The notes beneath the pieces were generated by a model that had not been told where the DNA came from, made no database searches, and saw only the letters and a list, made by a program, of their open reading frames with translations. From UBA1181 sp045617845 (lineage in GTDB: Bacteria; Bacteroidota; Bacteroidia; Bacteroidales; Paludibacteraceae), in the NCBI GenBank assembly GCA_045617845.1, contig JAZLJL010000004.1, positions 34,667 through 98,666 on the forward strand: DNA of 64,000 nt, written 5' to 3'. Position numbers and translations under genes: made by a program. Positions 41,716 through 50,661 of this stretch are shown one piece after another; position 1 is the first letter of the stretch; every line of letters starts with the position of its first letter.

Positions 41716-43221
41716 TTATTTTTTCCTTAATTTTTCCACTTTCCATCCTTCTGGAATTTTGTCTTCGCTGAATTCTTTCGGCAATTCAGCCGGACAGGTG
41801 AATGTGCCTTTCTTGGCGACGTTTTGCATCCAGCCTGAAAGGTTGTACCAATCCGAGAATCCGACTTTAATCGATTTTAGGTTCCTGCAGTCCGCGAACA
41901 TTCTGTAGTAGCTGGATTTCTTGACGATTGGCGCATACAAATCGGGAGCTTCCGTAAGACTGATGCAACTCGTGAACATACCGAAGTAACAATACTCCGA
42001 CAATTCTTTTGCGGGTAGGGCTGGCGCGCTTTTTAGATGGATGCAGTTGTAGAACATTTGGTAGTAGCACCATTCGCTCATTGTGGTGGCGGGCAGTTCA
42101 GGAGCTTGCAGTAGGCTCATGCAGTTGATGAAGAGTTCCCTGTAGCAGCGTTTCGCCAATTCTGTGGCTGGAAGTTGTGGCGCTTGCTCGAGTGTCTCGC
42201 AGTCTGCGAACATCTCTTCGTAGCAGCTTTCTTTCATCGTTGTCGCGGGCAGTTTGGGCGCTTTCGTCAAGTTGACGCATTTCTTGTACATGCAGGCATA
42301 ACACCAATTTTTCAGTTCCGTGGCAGGTAATTCTGCGGTTTCCGTCAAGTTAGGGCAGTTTTCGAACATCCTGAAATAACACCAGTCGGCTAATTCTTTC
42401 GCTGGTAGTTTCGGAGCGGCGTTTAGACTGTTGCATCCCAAGAACATTTTGCTGTAACAACTGTCCGCTAGTGTTGTGGCTGGCAAAGAGGGGGGGAGGT
42501 TCAGACTAATGCATCCTGCGAACATGCCTGCGTAGCAGCCTTTGTTCAGGGTGGTCGCCTGTAATCTTGGGGCGGTCGACAAGCTTGTGCACTCTTCGAA
42601 CATATACCTGTAGCAGTCATCCTCTAAGGAGGTAGCGTTGAGTGTTGGTGCGTCCGTCATGTTTTTGCAACTCTTGAACATTTTTTGGTAGCAGCCCTTA
42701 GCCAATGTGTTCGCATGGAGTTGGGGCGCTTTGGTGAGTCCCCTGCAGTCTGTGAACATGCTCTCGTAACAATAATCTTTGAGTTTCGTTGCTGTGAGTT
42801 CCGGTGCTTGCGCTAGGCAGACGCATGAAGAGAACAAGCCGTAGAAGCAATGGTCGTTCGGAATCTCAGTGGTGTTCCCTTCTCCGTCGATCAAACTCAT
42901 GACGCTTCCGCTGGCGGACATCGAACCTGTGATGACGAAACGTGTGTAGACGGAATCGCTTTGGGAGAAGCCTTTCGGATTGTTCCCCTTGAATAATATC
43001 TTGTCGCCGATGCGTCTCAGGTTGATGCTTTCTTTGTCTTTCGCGTATGACCACGATTTGCCGTTGTCGATTGAATAGGTGACGTTCGGCGTGTTCCCGT
43101 TAATGTTTCGGATTTCTACTGAGGAATTCATTTTGTTGGCTGTGAAACATAAGTGGTTGTGCGCTCCTGCCTCACTTATAGCCAATAGGGTTAACAGAAT
43201 TAGGAAAATCTCTTTTTTCAT
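41716..43221 (-). CDS. Secreted cysteine-repeat protein 1 (BspA/DUF285-like repeats)
   Basis: 501 residues. Signal peptide of about 20 residues (KKEIFLILLTLLAISEAGA), an N-terminal beta domain of about 100 residues (LCFTANKMNSSVEIRN, YSIDNGKSW), then about 13 tandem units of 26 residues with consensus CYxxMFxxCxxLxxAPxLPATxL. Every complete unit has Cys at positions 1 and 9; the last is degenerate. The end is a capping region KVGFSDWYNL...FTCPAELPKEF-EDKIPEGW. The unit looks like the MF-C--L leucine-rich repeats of BspA-type surface proteins. No membrane anchor or recognised type IX sorting domain is seen. Paralogue of the gene at 54040-55779. Own promoter box at 43247-43254. Confidence 0.85.
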   Translation of the reverse strand: MKKEIFLILLTLLAISEAGAHNHLCFTANKMNSSVEIRNINGNTPNVTYSIDNGKSWSYAKDKESINLRRIGDKILFKGNNPKGFSQSDSVYTRFVITGSMSASGSVMSLIDGEGNTTEIPNDHCFYGLFSSCVCLAQAPELTATKLKDYCYESMFTDCRGLTKAPQLHANTLAKGCYQKMFKSCKNMTDAPTLNATSLEDDCYRYMFEECTSLSTAPRLQATTLNKGCYAGMFAGCISLNLPPSLPATTLADSCYSKMFLGCNSLNAAPKLPAKELADWCYFRMFENCPNLTETAELPATELKNWCYACMYKKCVNLTKAPKLPATTMKESCYEEMFADCETLEQAPQLPATELAKRCYRELFINCMSLLQAPELPATTMSEWCYYQMFYNCIHLKSAPALPAKELSEYCYFGMFTSCISLTEAPDLYAPIVKKSSYYRMFADCRNLKSIKVGFSDWYNLSGWMQNVAKKGTFTCPAELPKEFSEDKIPEGWKVEKLRKK

Positions 43222-43246
43222 TGTCTTTCGATCTAATTTCAGTCCG

Positions 43247-43254
43247 CGAAATTA
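43247..43254 (-). promoter_or_regulatory. -7-like box of cysteine-repeat protein 1
   Basis: TAATTTCG on the minus strand followed by CG, 26 bases before the start. The same ten bases precede nhaD and tsaD. Confidence 0.4.
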
Positions 43255-43330
43255 GAAATAATGTTGGTCTTTCCCCAATTTTTGTTCTCGGAATATTTGT
43301 CCAATGCTTCTTGTTAATGTTTTTTATGAA

Positions 43331-43362
43331 AAAGGGGACACCAGCAAACTGATGTCCCCTTT
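43331..43362 (-). terminator. Terminator after nhaD
   Basis: AAAGGGGACACCAG (43331-43344) with CTGATGTCCCCTTT (43349-43362), one mismatch, 4-base loop; followed by TTTTT on the minus strand. Confidence 0.85.
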
Positions 43363-43380
43363 CACCTTCAAACGTTATAT

Positions 43381-44793
43381 TTACATTCCGAACAATGGTT
43401 TGATGATCTCTTCTTGTAATACGAAGAAACCAGCTCCAGATAGATATCCGGCCAACGCCAAGAGAGAGATGTTTTTCAAGTACCAACCGAAATCCACTTT
43501 TTCGAGACCCATTACAACGACACCAGCTGCGGAACCGATGATGAGGATGGAGCCTCCGACGCCGGCACAGTAAGCGAGGAACAACCAGAAAACTCCGTCT
43601 GTTGCCATAGGCCCGGTTGCCGTTATGTCATACATACCCATTGAACCTGCCACCAAAGGGACATTGTCCACAATGGATGACAAAACACCGATGATGATGT
43701 CGATGAGGTAAGGGTTGCCGACTGATTGGTCGAGGAATGTAGCCAATTCGCGAAGAATGCCAGCGCATTGCAAAGCGTTCACTGCCATGAGGATACCAAG
43801 GAAGAAAAGGATGGTGGTAAAATCGACCTTCTTCAATACGACGTTGATTCTCGCCTTTTCATTCTCAGGCACTTGTTTCTTCTTGTGGTATAGAAGCTCT
43901 GTATAAACCCAAAGCACACCTAAACCAAGCAATACGCCGATGAATGGAGGCAAGTGGGTAATGGTCTTGAAGATTGGAACAAATACCAATGCGCCGATTC
44001 CCATGAAGAAAATAGTCTTTCTTTCTTTTTCTGTTACAATGTCAGTCGTTGCGCTTTGTCCGTTTGCCATTTTCGGTGCTTCAACTTCTCCTTTGACGGA
44101 GATGCTTTCAATTAACAAAGGAATGAGCATCGCGAGAATAGATGGAATAAGCAGGTTTGGAATTACGCCTGCGGTTGTGATGTTACCTTTCACCCAAAGC
44201 ATGATGGTTGTCACGTCTCCGATAGGGGAGAACGCACCTCCCGCATTTGCGGCGATGACGATCATGCAGGCGAATTTCCATCTTTCAGCTTTGTCTGCCA
44301 CCAATTTGCGGAGCAACATTACCATGACGATAGTTGTGGTGAGGTTGTCCAAGACGGCTGACATGAAGAATGTGATGAATGAAAGCATCCACAAAAGTTT
44401 CTTTTTGTTTTTTGTGGCTATTTTGTCTGTGATGATGGAGAAACCTCTGTGGGCGTCGATCAGTTCGACGATTGTCATCGCGCCCATAAGGAAGAAGAGC
44501 GTGGAGGCAACGTCGCCAAGTCCTTCGATTATTTGTACTTCCGTCACGTATTTAATCACTTTCTCATGAAGGTCTGGCAAAGCGTTTACCGCATCGCCCA
44601 GATTGCTGAGATTGAAATGGTTTAGGAACTCTGAGCTGGCTAAGAGAATAGGCTCAGCATTAAATACGTAAATCGTCCAAAGGAAGGCACACAGCAAGAG
44701 TGCCGATGCCGCTTTGTTCACTTTTAAAGGGTGTTCCATCGCGATACTCGCATATCCGATGATGAACACTGCAATCATTAAGATTTCCATCAC
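43381..44793 (-). CDS. nhaD: Sodium/proton antiporter, NhaD type
   Basis: Inner-membrane Na+/H+ exchanger of the ion-transporter superfamily. 470 residues, about 12 hydrophobic helices. Family blocks include FFMSAVLDNLTTTIVMVMLLRKL, IVIAANAGGAFSPIGDVTTIMLW and the inverted-repeat counterpart GVLSSIVDNVPLVAGSMGMYD, both with the conserved Asp-Asn of the ion path. It is a single-gene unit between a TAATTTCG promoter box and a strong terminator. Expected to export Na+ and buffer internal pH. Confidence 0.94.
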   Translation of the reverse strand: MMEILMIAVFIIGYASIAMEHPLKVNKAASALLLCAFLWTIYVFNAEPILLASSEFLNHFNLSNLGDAVNALPDLHEKVIKYVTEVQIIEGLGDVASTLFFLMGAMTIVELIDAHRGFSIITDKIATKNKKKLLWMLSFITFFMSAVLDNLTTTIVMVMLLRKLVADKAERWKFACMIVIAANAGGAFSPIGDVTTIMLWVKGNITTAGVIPNLLIPSILAMLIPLLIESISVKGEVEAPKMANGQSATTDIVTEKERKTIFFMGIGALVFVPIFKTITHLPPFIGVLLGLGVLWVYTELLYHKKKQVPENEKARINVVLKKVDFTTILFFLGILMAVNALQCAGILRELATFLDQSVGNPYLIDIIIGVLSSIVDNVPLVAGSMGMYDITATGPMATDGVFWLFLAYCAGVGGSILIIGSAAGVVVMGLEKVDFGWYLKNISLLALAGYLSGAGFFVLQEEIIKPLFGM

Positions 44794-44830
44794 TATAATT
44801 CAGTTTTTAATTGTTTTTAATTTTCAAACG

Positions 44831-44838
44831 CGAAATTA
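44831..44838 (-). promoter_or_regulatory. -7-like box of nhaD
   Basis: TAATTTCG followed by CG on the minus strand, 38 bases before the nhaD start. Confidence 0.4.
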
Positions 44839-44903
44839 ATTTTTTTTTGGAATATTTATTCATTTTTCTACTCTTTTTTCCTAATAATCTTTGTGTTGAA
44901 AAT

Positions 44904-44937
44904 GAAAAAAGGGAATGGTACAAATACCATTCCCTTT
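44904..44937 (-). terminator. Terminator after tonB
   Basis: Perfect 13-bp stem AAAGGGAATGGTA (44908-44920) with TACCATTCCCTTT (44925-44937), 4-base loop, T-run on the minus strand. Confidence 0.9.
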
Positions 44938-44972
44938 GTGACTTTTATCATCCTCTTTCCAGAGGGATTGAA

Positions 44973-45674
44973 TTATTGGTTTAGTTTGAAGTTAACCGGC
45001 AATGTGAAATAAGAAGCGCAAGGCTTATTGTGCTGTTCTGCTGGTGTCCATTTAGGCATTGATTGTACAACTCTGACAGCCTCTTGATCCAAGGATGGAT
45101 CCACGCTTCTAAGTACTTCCACTTTCTTGATTGTACCATCTTTACCAACGACGAACTTCAAAATTACGGTTCCTTGGATGTGCTCATCGAGGGCGATTTG
45201 TGGGTAACTCAAGTTCTTTTGGAGGAATTTTCTCAATTCTGCTGGTCCGCCAGGGAAGGATGCTTTCTTATCCACTTTGATAAATGGAGTCGCGTCGTCA
45301 TCTTCCTCTGCTTCATCTACGACAGGACCTGTAGGCATCGTGAGTGCCTCGTTTTGGTCAACCTCTTTGAAGTTATCAGTTGCCTCAGTCTTTACCGTAT
45401 TATCTACGACTTCGATTTCTGTTGTTTGTGAAGGCGTTTCTTGAGGTTGTTCTTGTTCTGGCTCTTCCGGTTGTTCCTCTTCCGGTTGTTCCGTAGCGTC
45501 TATTTCCTCTTCTTCCACGTCCCTAACGAAGTCTGTTTCTTCCAGTTTTTTCACTTCGCTATTAGACCATTCGAAGCAGATATAAGTGAAACCTAGTGCT
45601 AGGACAAGACCAATTAGTGTGAACATTGAACGTTTGTTGTTCAAGTCCGCTTGGGGGGATTTCTTTATTCTCAT
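44973..45674 (-). CDS. TonB family energy-transducing protein
   Basis: 233 residues: a short cytoplasmic start, one membrane helix at about 17-34 (FTLIGLVLALGFTYICFEW), a Glu/Pro/Gln-rich spacer at about 48-85, and a C-terminal TonB domain from about 145 (ASFPGGPAELRKFLQKNLSYPQIALDEHIQGTVILKFVVGKDG, VVQSMPKWTPAEQHNKP). It carries proton-motive force from an ExbB-ExbD motor to outer-membrane receptors. No exbB or exbD is adjacent; the gene is a single unit. Its SEVKK---FV start matches the many TonB paralogues of Bacteroidetes, so the client receptor is unknown. Confidence 0.92.
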   Translation of the reverse strand: MRIKKSPQADLNNKRSMFTLIGLVLALGFTYICFEWSNSEVKKLEETDFVRDVEEEEIDATEQPEEEQPEEPEQEQPQETPSQTTEIEVVDNTVKTEATDNFKEVDQNEALTMPTGPVVDEAEEDDDATPFIKVDKKASFPGGPAELRKFLQKNLSYPQIALDEHIQGTVILKFVVGKDGTIKKVEVLRSVDPSLDQEAVRVVQSMPKWTPAEQHNKPCASYFTLPVNFKLNQ

Positions 45675-45718
45675 GATAATATATTTTTTATTAATTTCCT
45701 ATTTAACGATATGTAGTG

Positions 45719-45726
45719 CAAATGTA
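45719..45726 (-). promoter_or_regulatory. -7 box of tonB
   Basis: TACATTTG on the minus strand, an exact TAnnTTTG match, 45 bases before the tonB start. Confidence 0.55.
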
Positions 45727-45767
45727 ATATATCTTGTCGAAAAAAACACTTAAATGTATCGTTTTTT

Positions 45768-47822
45768 TTAGTTTATGCAAGGCAGCGAAGAGAATTCTTT
45801 CGCGTAACGAATCATTTGCTCCACGAATGTTTCGTCATATTTTACCCGTATGTCTGTGATATTCCCATCGTTATCTAAAATAGCTTCGTAGCGTGGGTTG
45901 ACAAACCCTTTGTATGGGGCAATTCCCAACACTGCATATCTTTCGAGTATTTTTTCGTGTATGGTAGGGTCCACTTTCACGCCATAACGTTCGACGAGTT
46001 GTTTCGCCGCGTTGAAGTCTCCTTCCGATTTGATGCGTTGGATTTCGGCCAAAAGGGTTCCGATGAGCGATCTCATCTTCTCGTAGTCGTTGATTACGAC
46101 GTAAACCTTTCCGTCCCTCTCCTTGAGTTCGATGGTCTTGTCTTCTTTACCATGTTCGTATATCCATTGGGCGATGAGTTGACGGTTTCTCATGTGGGCT
46201 TCCTCGATGTCGTTGCCCAATTCGATTCGGGTAAGTTGCGTCAACATGCCATTCATCATATATTTGTAGTATTCGGCTTTGTATGCTTCCATGTTAGGCA
46301 ATAGACCTAGCTCCACCATCTTCTTGTCTGCCGCGTAATAGAGCCCGAAAAGGTCTGCGCGTGCCTCTTCGATGGTCGCTCCGTAAGCTCTGAGCGCGTC
46401 TTGGCTCACGCCTGGAAGCAGTTGTCCCGAACCGTGTCCCAAGCATTCGTGCAAGTCTGTGTGGAGGTTGTCCGCTTGGTAGCCATATTTCTCGATTCTC
46501 TCCCTTTCCTCGTCGTTCCAAACAAACTCTTCCAGGAATCCGTTCCCTTTGGAGGCTTGGTCGTATGCTTCCGTGATGTTTTCCAGGGTTACCGACTTGG
46601 ATCCATGCATTTGGCGGATCCAGTTAGCGTTAGGAAGGTTGATACCGATTGGTGTGGCAGGGTGGCAGTCTCCGCCTAACATGGCCGCTGTGATCACCTT
46701 AGCCGTCACACCGTTCACGCTGTCTTTCTTGAATCTAGGGTCTACCGGTGAATTGTCTTCGAACCATTGTGCGTTTTCGCTGATGGTGATGGTTCTTTGT
46801 GTCGCTTCCAGATTTTTGAAGTTGACGACGGATTCCCAACTTGCCTTGATGCCTAATGGGTCTCCGTAAGTTTCGATGAACCCGTTTACGAAGTCGATGC
46901 GTGACTCAGTGTCCTCCACCCAGAGGATGCTATATTCGTCGAATGTGAGTAGGTCTCCTGTTTCGTAGAAGTCTATCAATGAGTTGATTACTTTCTTTTG
47001 CTCTTCGTTTTCGGCCACTTCGACAGCTTTTTCCAACCATCCTACGATCCTTTCGATGGCTTGGGTGTACATGCCTCCGATTTTCCAAGTTTTCTCGACG
47101 ATCTTGCCGTTCTCTTTCCTGAGTTTGCTGTTCAGACCGTAGGAAACCGGCGTTGAGTCGTTCGGGTCTCTCATCTTGTCGTAGAAGGCGTCCACTTCTT
47201 TCTCCGTCACTCCTTCGTAATAGTTGCTTGCCGAAGTCTTGATGAGGTCCTCGCCCTCTTTTTGGTTGACTCTTTTGGCGTATAGGTTCTTGTCGAAAAT
47301 GACGGGTGTGATTGTTTTAAGCAATTTGTCGACGCTGTTGCCATATTCTTCTATAGGTAATTTTTTTTCCGGAATGGAGCGTACCACCATTTCGAAGTAG
47401 GCGGAATAGAATTCCGGCTCAAACTTGTCGGTCGCGTAGTGGTGGTGTATGCCGTTGGAGAACCATACACGTTTCAAGTAGGTCATCATCGCTTGGAAAT
47501 CCTTGTTGCTCCTGTCTCCCGCGTAATTGAGGAAGATCGCCTCCAAAGTTCTTCTGATGGTTAAGTTGTACTTGTTGTTCTGGTCATATAGGATATCCCT
47601 TCCTTCCAATGCTGCTTGGGAAAGGAAATAGATGAGTTTCTTTTGGTTGAGTGTTAAATTCTCGAAATCCGGTACTTTGTAGCGGAGTATTTCCAAGTCC
47701 GCGAATTTGTCCACTTTGTAGTCGAAGTTAGTCTCTTCGATGGTTGTTTTCTCTCCTTCGTTGTTGGAGCATGAGCTTATGAATGCTGTTGCCATAATGA
47801 ATAATGCTGTTTTAATTCTCAT
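45768..47822 (-). CDS. Dipeptidyl peptidase III, predicted lipoprotein (M49 family)
   Basis: Zinc metallopeptidase that removes dipeptides from peptide N-termini. 684 residues from Met at 47822; the longer frame to 47876 overlaps the preceding gene and adds a basic leader. The new N-terminus is a lipoprotein signal with lipobox FISSC. The zinc motif of family M49, HExxGH, is present as HECLGH (458-463), with the second glutamate in TIEEARADLFGLY about 22 residues on. The C-terminal half also has GINLPNANWIRQMHGSKSVT. M49 enzymes in Bacteroidetes are often larger than 670 residues, as here. It is the last gene of the rimM operon. Confidence 0.92.
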   Translation of the reverse strand: MRIKTALFIMATAFISSCSNNEGEKTTIEETNFDYKVDKFADLEILRYKVPDFENLTLNQKKLIYFLSQAALEGRDILYDQNNKYNLTIRRTLEAIFLNYAGDRSNKDFQAMMTYLKRVWFSNGIHHHYATDKFEPEFYSAYFEMVVRSIPEKKLPIEEYGNSVDKLLKTITPVIFDKNLYAKRVNQKEGEDLIKTSASNYYEGVTEKEVDAFYDKMRDPNDSTPVSYGLNSKLRKENGKIVEKTWKIGGMYTQAIERIVGWLEKAVEVAENEEQKKVINSLIDFYETGDLLTFDEYSILWVEDTESRIDFVNGFIETYGDPLGIKASWESVVNFKNLEATQRTITISENAQWFEDNSPVDPRFKKDSVNGVTAKVITAAMLGGDCHPATPIGINLPNANWIRQMHGSKSVTLENITEAYDQASKGNGFLEEFVWNDEERERIEKYGYQADNLHTDLHECLGHGSGQLLPGVSQDALRAYGATIEEARADLFGLYYAADKKMVELGLLPNMEAYKAEYYKYMMNGMLTQLTRIELGNDIEEAHMRNRQLIAQWIYEHGKEDKTIELKERDGKVYVVINDYEKMRSLIGTLLAEIQRIKSEGDFNAAKQLVERYGVKVDPTIHEKILERYAVLGIAPYKGFVNPRYEAILDNDGNITDIRVKYDETFVEQMIRYAKEFSSLPCIN

Positions 47823-47833
47823 GATATGTTTTT

Positions 47834-48643
47834 TTATCTGGCGTTTCTTGCGTCTATATTCTCTTCCAAATACCATATCCCTTTTTTAAGAAGGTAGGCG
47901 TCGTAGGTGAAGTCGGGTCCGTAGTAGACTCGGATATCCTTGTAACCAGGTTCAATGGGGGAGAGGTGGTCGAAGATGATCCGTTGGGATGCTTCGTCGT
48001 AATTGAGTGTTATTTTCGCTTCCGCGCTGTATTCCAATACGATTCTGGAATCGTTTTTGCCCTTTTTCTCGAAAACCATTTTCCCGAATGAGGCATTTCC
48101 TTTTCCGTCGAATGTGATGGTCTCCATGATTTTGAAGTCCGCCGCGGCGTTATGTCCCGCCCATCCTAGAGCCACGTAGTAGTCGTCCTTACGTTTTTTC
48201 ACGTGGAATATCTTGTAATAGAGAGCGCCGTACCAGTTTCCGGCGGATATTTTTCCTTGGGTGGATGGCAGGTAAGCCTCTTTGGTCATGAGGAGTGGTG
48301 TGGTAGTCACTTTACCTTTCTTCCTGAATTGGATGAATCCTCCATAGCCGTTGGTGCGGTCTGTGTAAGGGTATGACCAAGTGTAAATCCTTACGTTATT
48401 GTCGTCTGAGTATACTTTCCCTAGGTTCCCGATTTGGCTGAATGGATAGTCGAACGAGGATTCGTCTTTTAACGTTTCGCCCAATGTCAACTTGATTTGT
48501 TCGCTTATCTTATCCTTTAGACTATCTGTCTCGCATGTACGTAGCGAATCGAAAAGGACGGAAATCTTTGTTTCGTCGATTCCCGCGTGTGACGATGCGA
48601 TGGTTATGAATAGGAATAATATGAGTAAAAAATCACGCTTCAT
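47834..48643 (-). CDS. Secreted protein of unknown function
   Basis: 269 residues with a signal peptide (KRDFLLILFLFITIASSHAG). The mature part has repeating beta strands: VRIYTWSYPYTDRTNGYGGFIQFRKKGK, WYGALYYKIFHVKKRKDDYYVALGWAGHNAAADFKIMETITFDG and KITLNYDEASQRIIFDHLSP, ending YYGPDFTYDAYLLKKGIWYLEENI. No family was recognised. Its ATG overlaps the last codons of rluA by 11 bases, so translation is coupled, and dipeptidyl peptidase III follows after 11 bases; a role alongside that peptidase in the periplasm is possible but unproven. Confidence 0.8.
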   Translation of the reverse strand: MKRDFLLILFLFITIASSHAGIDETKISVLFDSLRTCETDSLKDKISEQIKLTLGETLKDESSFDYPFSQIGNLGKVYSDDNNVRIYTWSYPYTDRTNGYGGFIQFRKKGKVTTTPLLMTKEAYLPSTQGKISAGNWYGALYYKIFHVKKRKDDYYVALGWAGHNAAADFKIMETITFDGKGNASFGKMVFEKKGKNDSRIVLEYSAEAKITLNYDEASQRIIFDHLSPIEPGYKDIRVYYGPDFTYDAYLLKKGIWYLEENIDARNAR

Positions 48644-49340
48644 GGTTCTCTTCCTTTTCTGTCGCGTTCACTTGTGTCTCGAAAGCTTTCCAAAGGGTAT
48701 CCTCCGGGACGGGAGCCACGATGTTGATTTCCTTTTGGGAGACAGGGTGTGTGAATCGTATATTTCTGGCGTGAAGACTGATTCCACCATCTTTGTTCGA
48801 ACGGTCGAAGCCGTATTTCAAGTCTCCTTTTATGGGACATCCGATGTGCGCCAGCTGCGCGCGTATTTGGTGGTGCCTACCTGTCTGCAAATCTATTTCC
48901 AACAGATAATAATTCTCTGATTTGGCGATTATCTTATAACCGAGTTTGGATAGTTTGGCGTCTTTCACTTGTTTGTCGTAGACGAATGTCTTGTTCATGC
49001 GTTCGTTTCTGACGAGGTAGTTGGTGAGGGTGTCTTCTTCCTTGGGCGGCCTGTTTTTCACGATGGCCCAATAACGTTTCGTCAGGTTATGGCTGCGGAA
49101 CATTTCGTTTAGGCGGCTGAGGGCCTTTGATGTTTTGGCGAAGACGACGAGCCCGCTGACGGGTCTGTCCAATCGGTGTGTGACGCCAATGAAGACGTTT
49201 CCCGGTTTTGCGTATTTTTCCTTCAGGTACTCTTGTACCATTTCGGAGAGGGGCTTGTCTCCTGTTTTGTCGCCTTGCACGATTTCCGTGCAGTTCTTGT
49301 TGACGACGATGATGTGGTTGTCTTCGTAAATGATTTCCAT
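48633..49340 (-). CDS. RluA-family pseudouridine synthase
   Basis: Converts specific uridines of rRNA or tRNA to pseudouridine. 235 residues without an N-terminal S4 domain. The catalytic aspartate is Asp58 in GVTHRLDRPVSGLVVFAKT. Further blocks are YYLLEIDLQTGRHHQIRAQLAHIGCPIKGDLKYG and GGISLHARNIRFTHPVSQ. The short, S4-less form resembles RluA/RluC relatives; the target position cannot be told. In the rimM-rlmB operon, 11 bases after rlmB. Confidence 0.92.
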   Translation of the reverse strand: MEIIYEDNHIIVVNKNCTEIVQGDKTGDKPLSEMVQEYLKEKYAKPGNVFIGVTHRLDRPVSGLVVFAKTSKALSRLNEMFRSHNLTKRYWAIVKNRPPKEEDTLTNYLVRNERMNKTFVYDKQVKDAKLSKLGYKIIAKSENYYLLEIDLQTGRHHQIRAQLAHIGCPIKGDLKYGFDRSNKDGGISLHARNIRFTHPVSQKEINIVAPVPEDTLWKAFETQVNATEKEENHEA

Positions 49341-49351
49341 CCCTCTGCTTT

Positions 49352-50095
49352 TTATAGTGTTTCCCTTTGTCTGACCGCTTCGTAGATCATGACGCCTGCC
49401 GCCACTGATACGTTGAGGGACGATATTTTCCCGTTGATGGGTATGCTGACCATTTCGTCGCAGATGCGTAGCACTTCAGGCGAGACGCCTTTGTCCTCGG
49501 CTCCCATGACGATGGCGACTGGGTCTTTCATGTTGGACGCGGTGTAGGCGATGGTTCCTTTTTCGCTGGCCGCCACGATGCGGATGCCGCATTTTTTCAT
49601 GAATTTCAGTGCGGAAGTCAGACTGCTTTCCTTGCAGACAGGAAGCGTATGGAGAGCGCCTGCGGAGGTCTTGATGGCGTCCGCGTTGACGGAAGCTCCT
49701 CCCTTGACCGGTATCACGATGGCGTCGACGCCTGCGCATTCGCAGGTTCGTGCTATGGCGCCGAAGTTGCGTACGTCCGTCACACCGTCGAGCACGACGA
49801 AGAAAGGCACTTTGCCTTGCTCGTAGAGGAATGGGACGAGGTCCGCCACCAGTTGGTAGTCGGTCTGGCTCACGAAGGCGATGGCGCCTTGGTGGTTCTT
49901 ATGGGTGTAACGGTTGAGCCTTTCGAGGGGAACGCGTTGGATTTGTATGGCGTTGTGCCCTTTCACGGCGTTGAGCAGTTCCTTCGCTAATTCGCTTTGC
50001 AAATCGTTCTTGACGATGATCTTGTCGATTTGTTTGTCAGAATTGATGGCTTCAATGATGGCTCGTATGCCAAATATCATCTCGTTTTCTTTCAT
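49352..50095 (-). CDS. rlmB: 23S rRNA (guanosine-2'-O-)-methyltransferase RlmB
   Basis: SpoU/TrmH-type SPOUT methyltransferase, 247 residues. The N-terminal substrate domain begins FGIRAIIEAINSDKQIDKIIV; motif 1 is LDGVTDVRNFGAIARTCECAGVDAIVIP, motif 2 VAIVMGAEDKGVSPEVL, and motif 3 IPINGKISSLNVSVAAGVMIYEAVRQR, forming the trefoil-knot S-adenosylmethionine site. Length and N-terminal domain fit RlmB (G2251 in E. coli numbering). Second gene of the rimM operon. Confidence 0.93.
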   Translation of the reverse strand: MKENEMIFGIRAIIEAINSDKQIDKIIVKNDLQSELAKELLNAVKGHNAIQIQRVPLERLNRYTHKNHQGAIAFVSQTDYQLVADLVPFLYEQGKVPFFVVLDGVTDVRNFGAIARTCECAGVDAIVIPVKGGASVNADAIKTSAGALHTLPVCKESSLTSALKFMKKCGIRIVAASEKGTIAYTASNMKDPVAIVMGAEDKGVSPEVLRICDEMVSIPINGKISSLNVSVAAGVMIYEAVRQRETL

Positions 50096-50108
50096 GCTTT
50101 GTACCGTT

Positions 50109-50642
50109 TTATTTATATAAATCCAATAGGCCTTCCGGCAGTTCCATGCTCATCGTCTTTTCGTTGTCGTCTATTTCGATGATGTATTCGTCGGTGGCTG
50201 GGATGTAGAACTCTTCTTTTTGTGGACTGATGACGAGGAATAGGTTATTGTCCGACGAGTCGTCGACTCCTTCGATTGTGCCGATCAGTTCGCCTTCATC
50301 GTCGAACACTTTAAACCCGAGATAGTAGTCGATTCCTTCGATTTCGCTCTGTTCAATCTCTTCCGGAATGTATTTCTTTTCGATGTAGAGGTTGGCCTTG
50401 ATGAGCTCCTGCGCCTCTTCCGCCGAGTCGATTCCCTCGAATTTCGCCAAAGCGACCTCTTCGTTCTTGAATCTGTAACTCTCTAACGGGAAGGGTACGA
50501 AGATGCCGTCCAACTCGCAGATGAGGAAGGGTGGCTCTATTTCATCGAATATGTCGGACGTGAATGTGAAGGCCACTTCCCCTTGCAGTCCGTGGGGTTT
50601 CACGATTTGTCCGATTTGCATGATTTCGTCCCTGGTTATCAT
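50109..50642 (-). CDS. rimM: Ribosome maturation factor RimM
   Basis: Binds ribosomal protein S19 during 30S maturation. 177 residues: an N-terminal RimM domain starting IGQIVKPHGLQGEVAFTF, and a PRC-barrel-like C-terminal domain (YYLGFKVFDDEGELIGTIEGVDDSSDNNLFLV, EFYIPATDEYIIEIDDNEKTMSMELPEGLLDL). All key blocks are present. First gene of a five-gene operon rimM-rlmB-rluA-orf-M49 peptidase, with gaps of 13 and 11 bases, an 11-base overlap and an 11-base gap. The usual neighbours trmD and rplS are absent. Confidence 0.95.
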   Translation of the reverse strand: MITRDEIMQIGQIVKPHGLQGEVAFTFTSDIFDEIEPPFLICELDGIFVPFPLESYRFKNEEVALAKFEGIDSAEEAQELIKANLYIEKKYIPEEIEQSEIEGIDYYLGFKVFDDEGELIGTIEGVDDSSDNNLFLVISPQKEEFYIPATDEYIIEIDDNEKTMSMELPEGLLDLYK

Positions 50643-50661
50643 ATCCCTTTGTATTTTCGTA

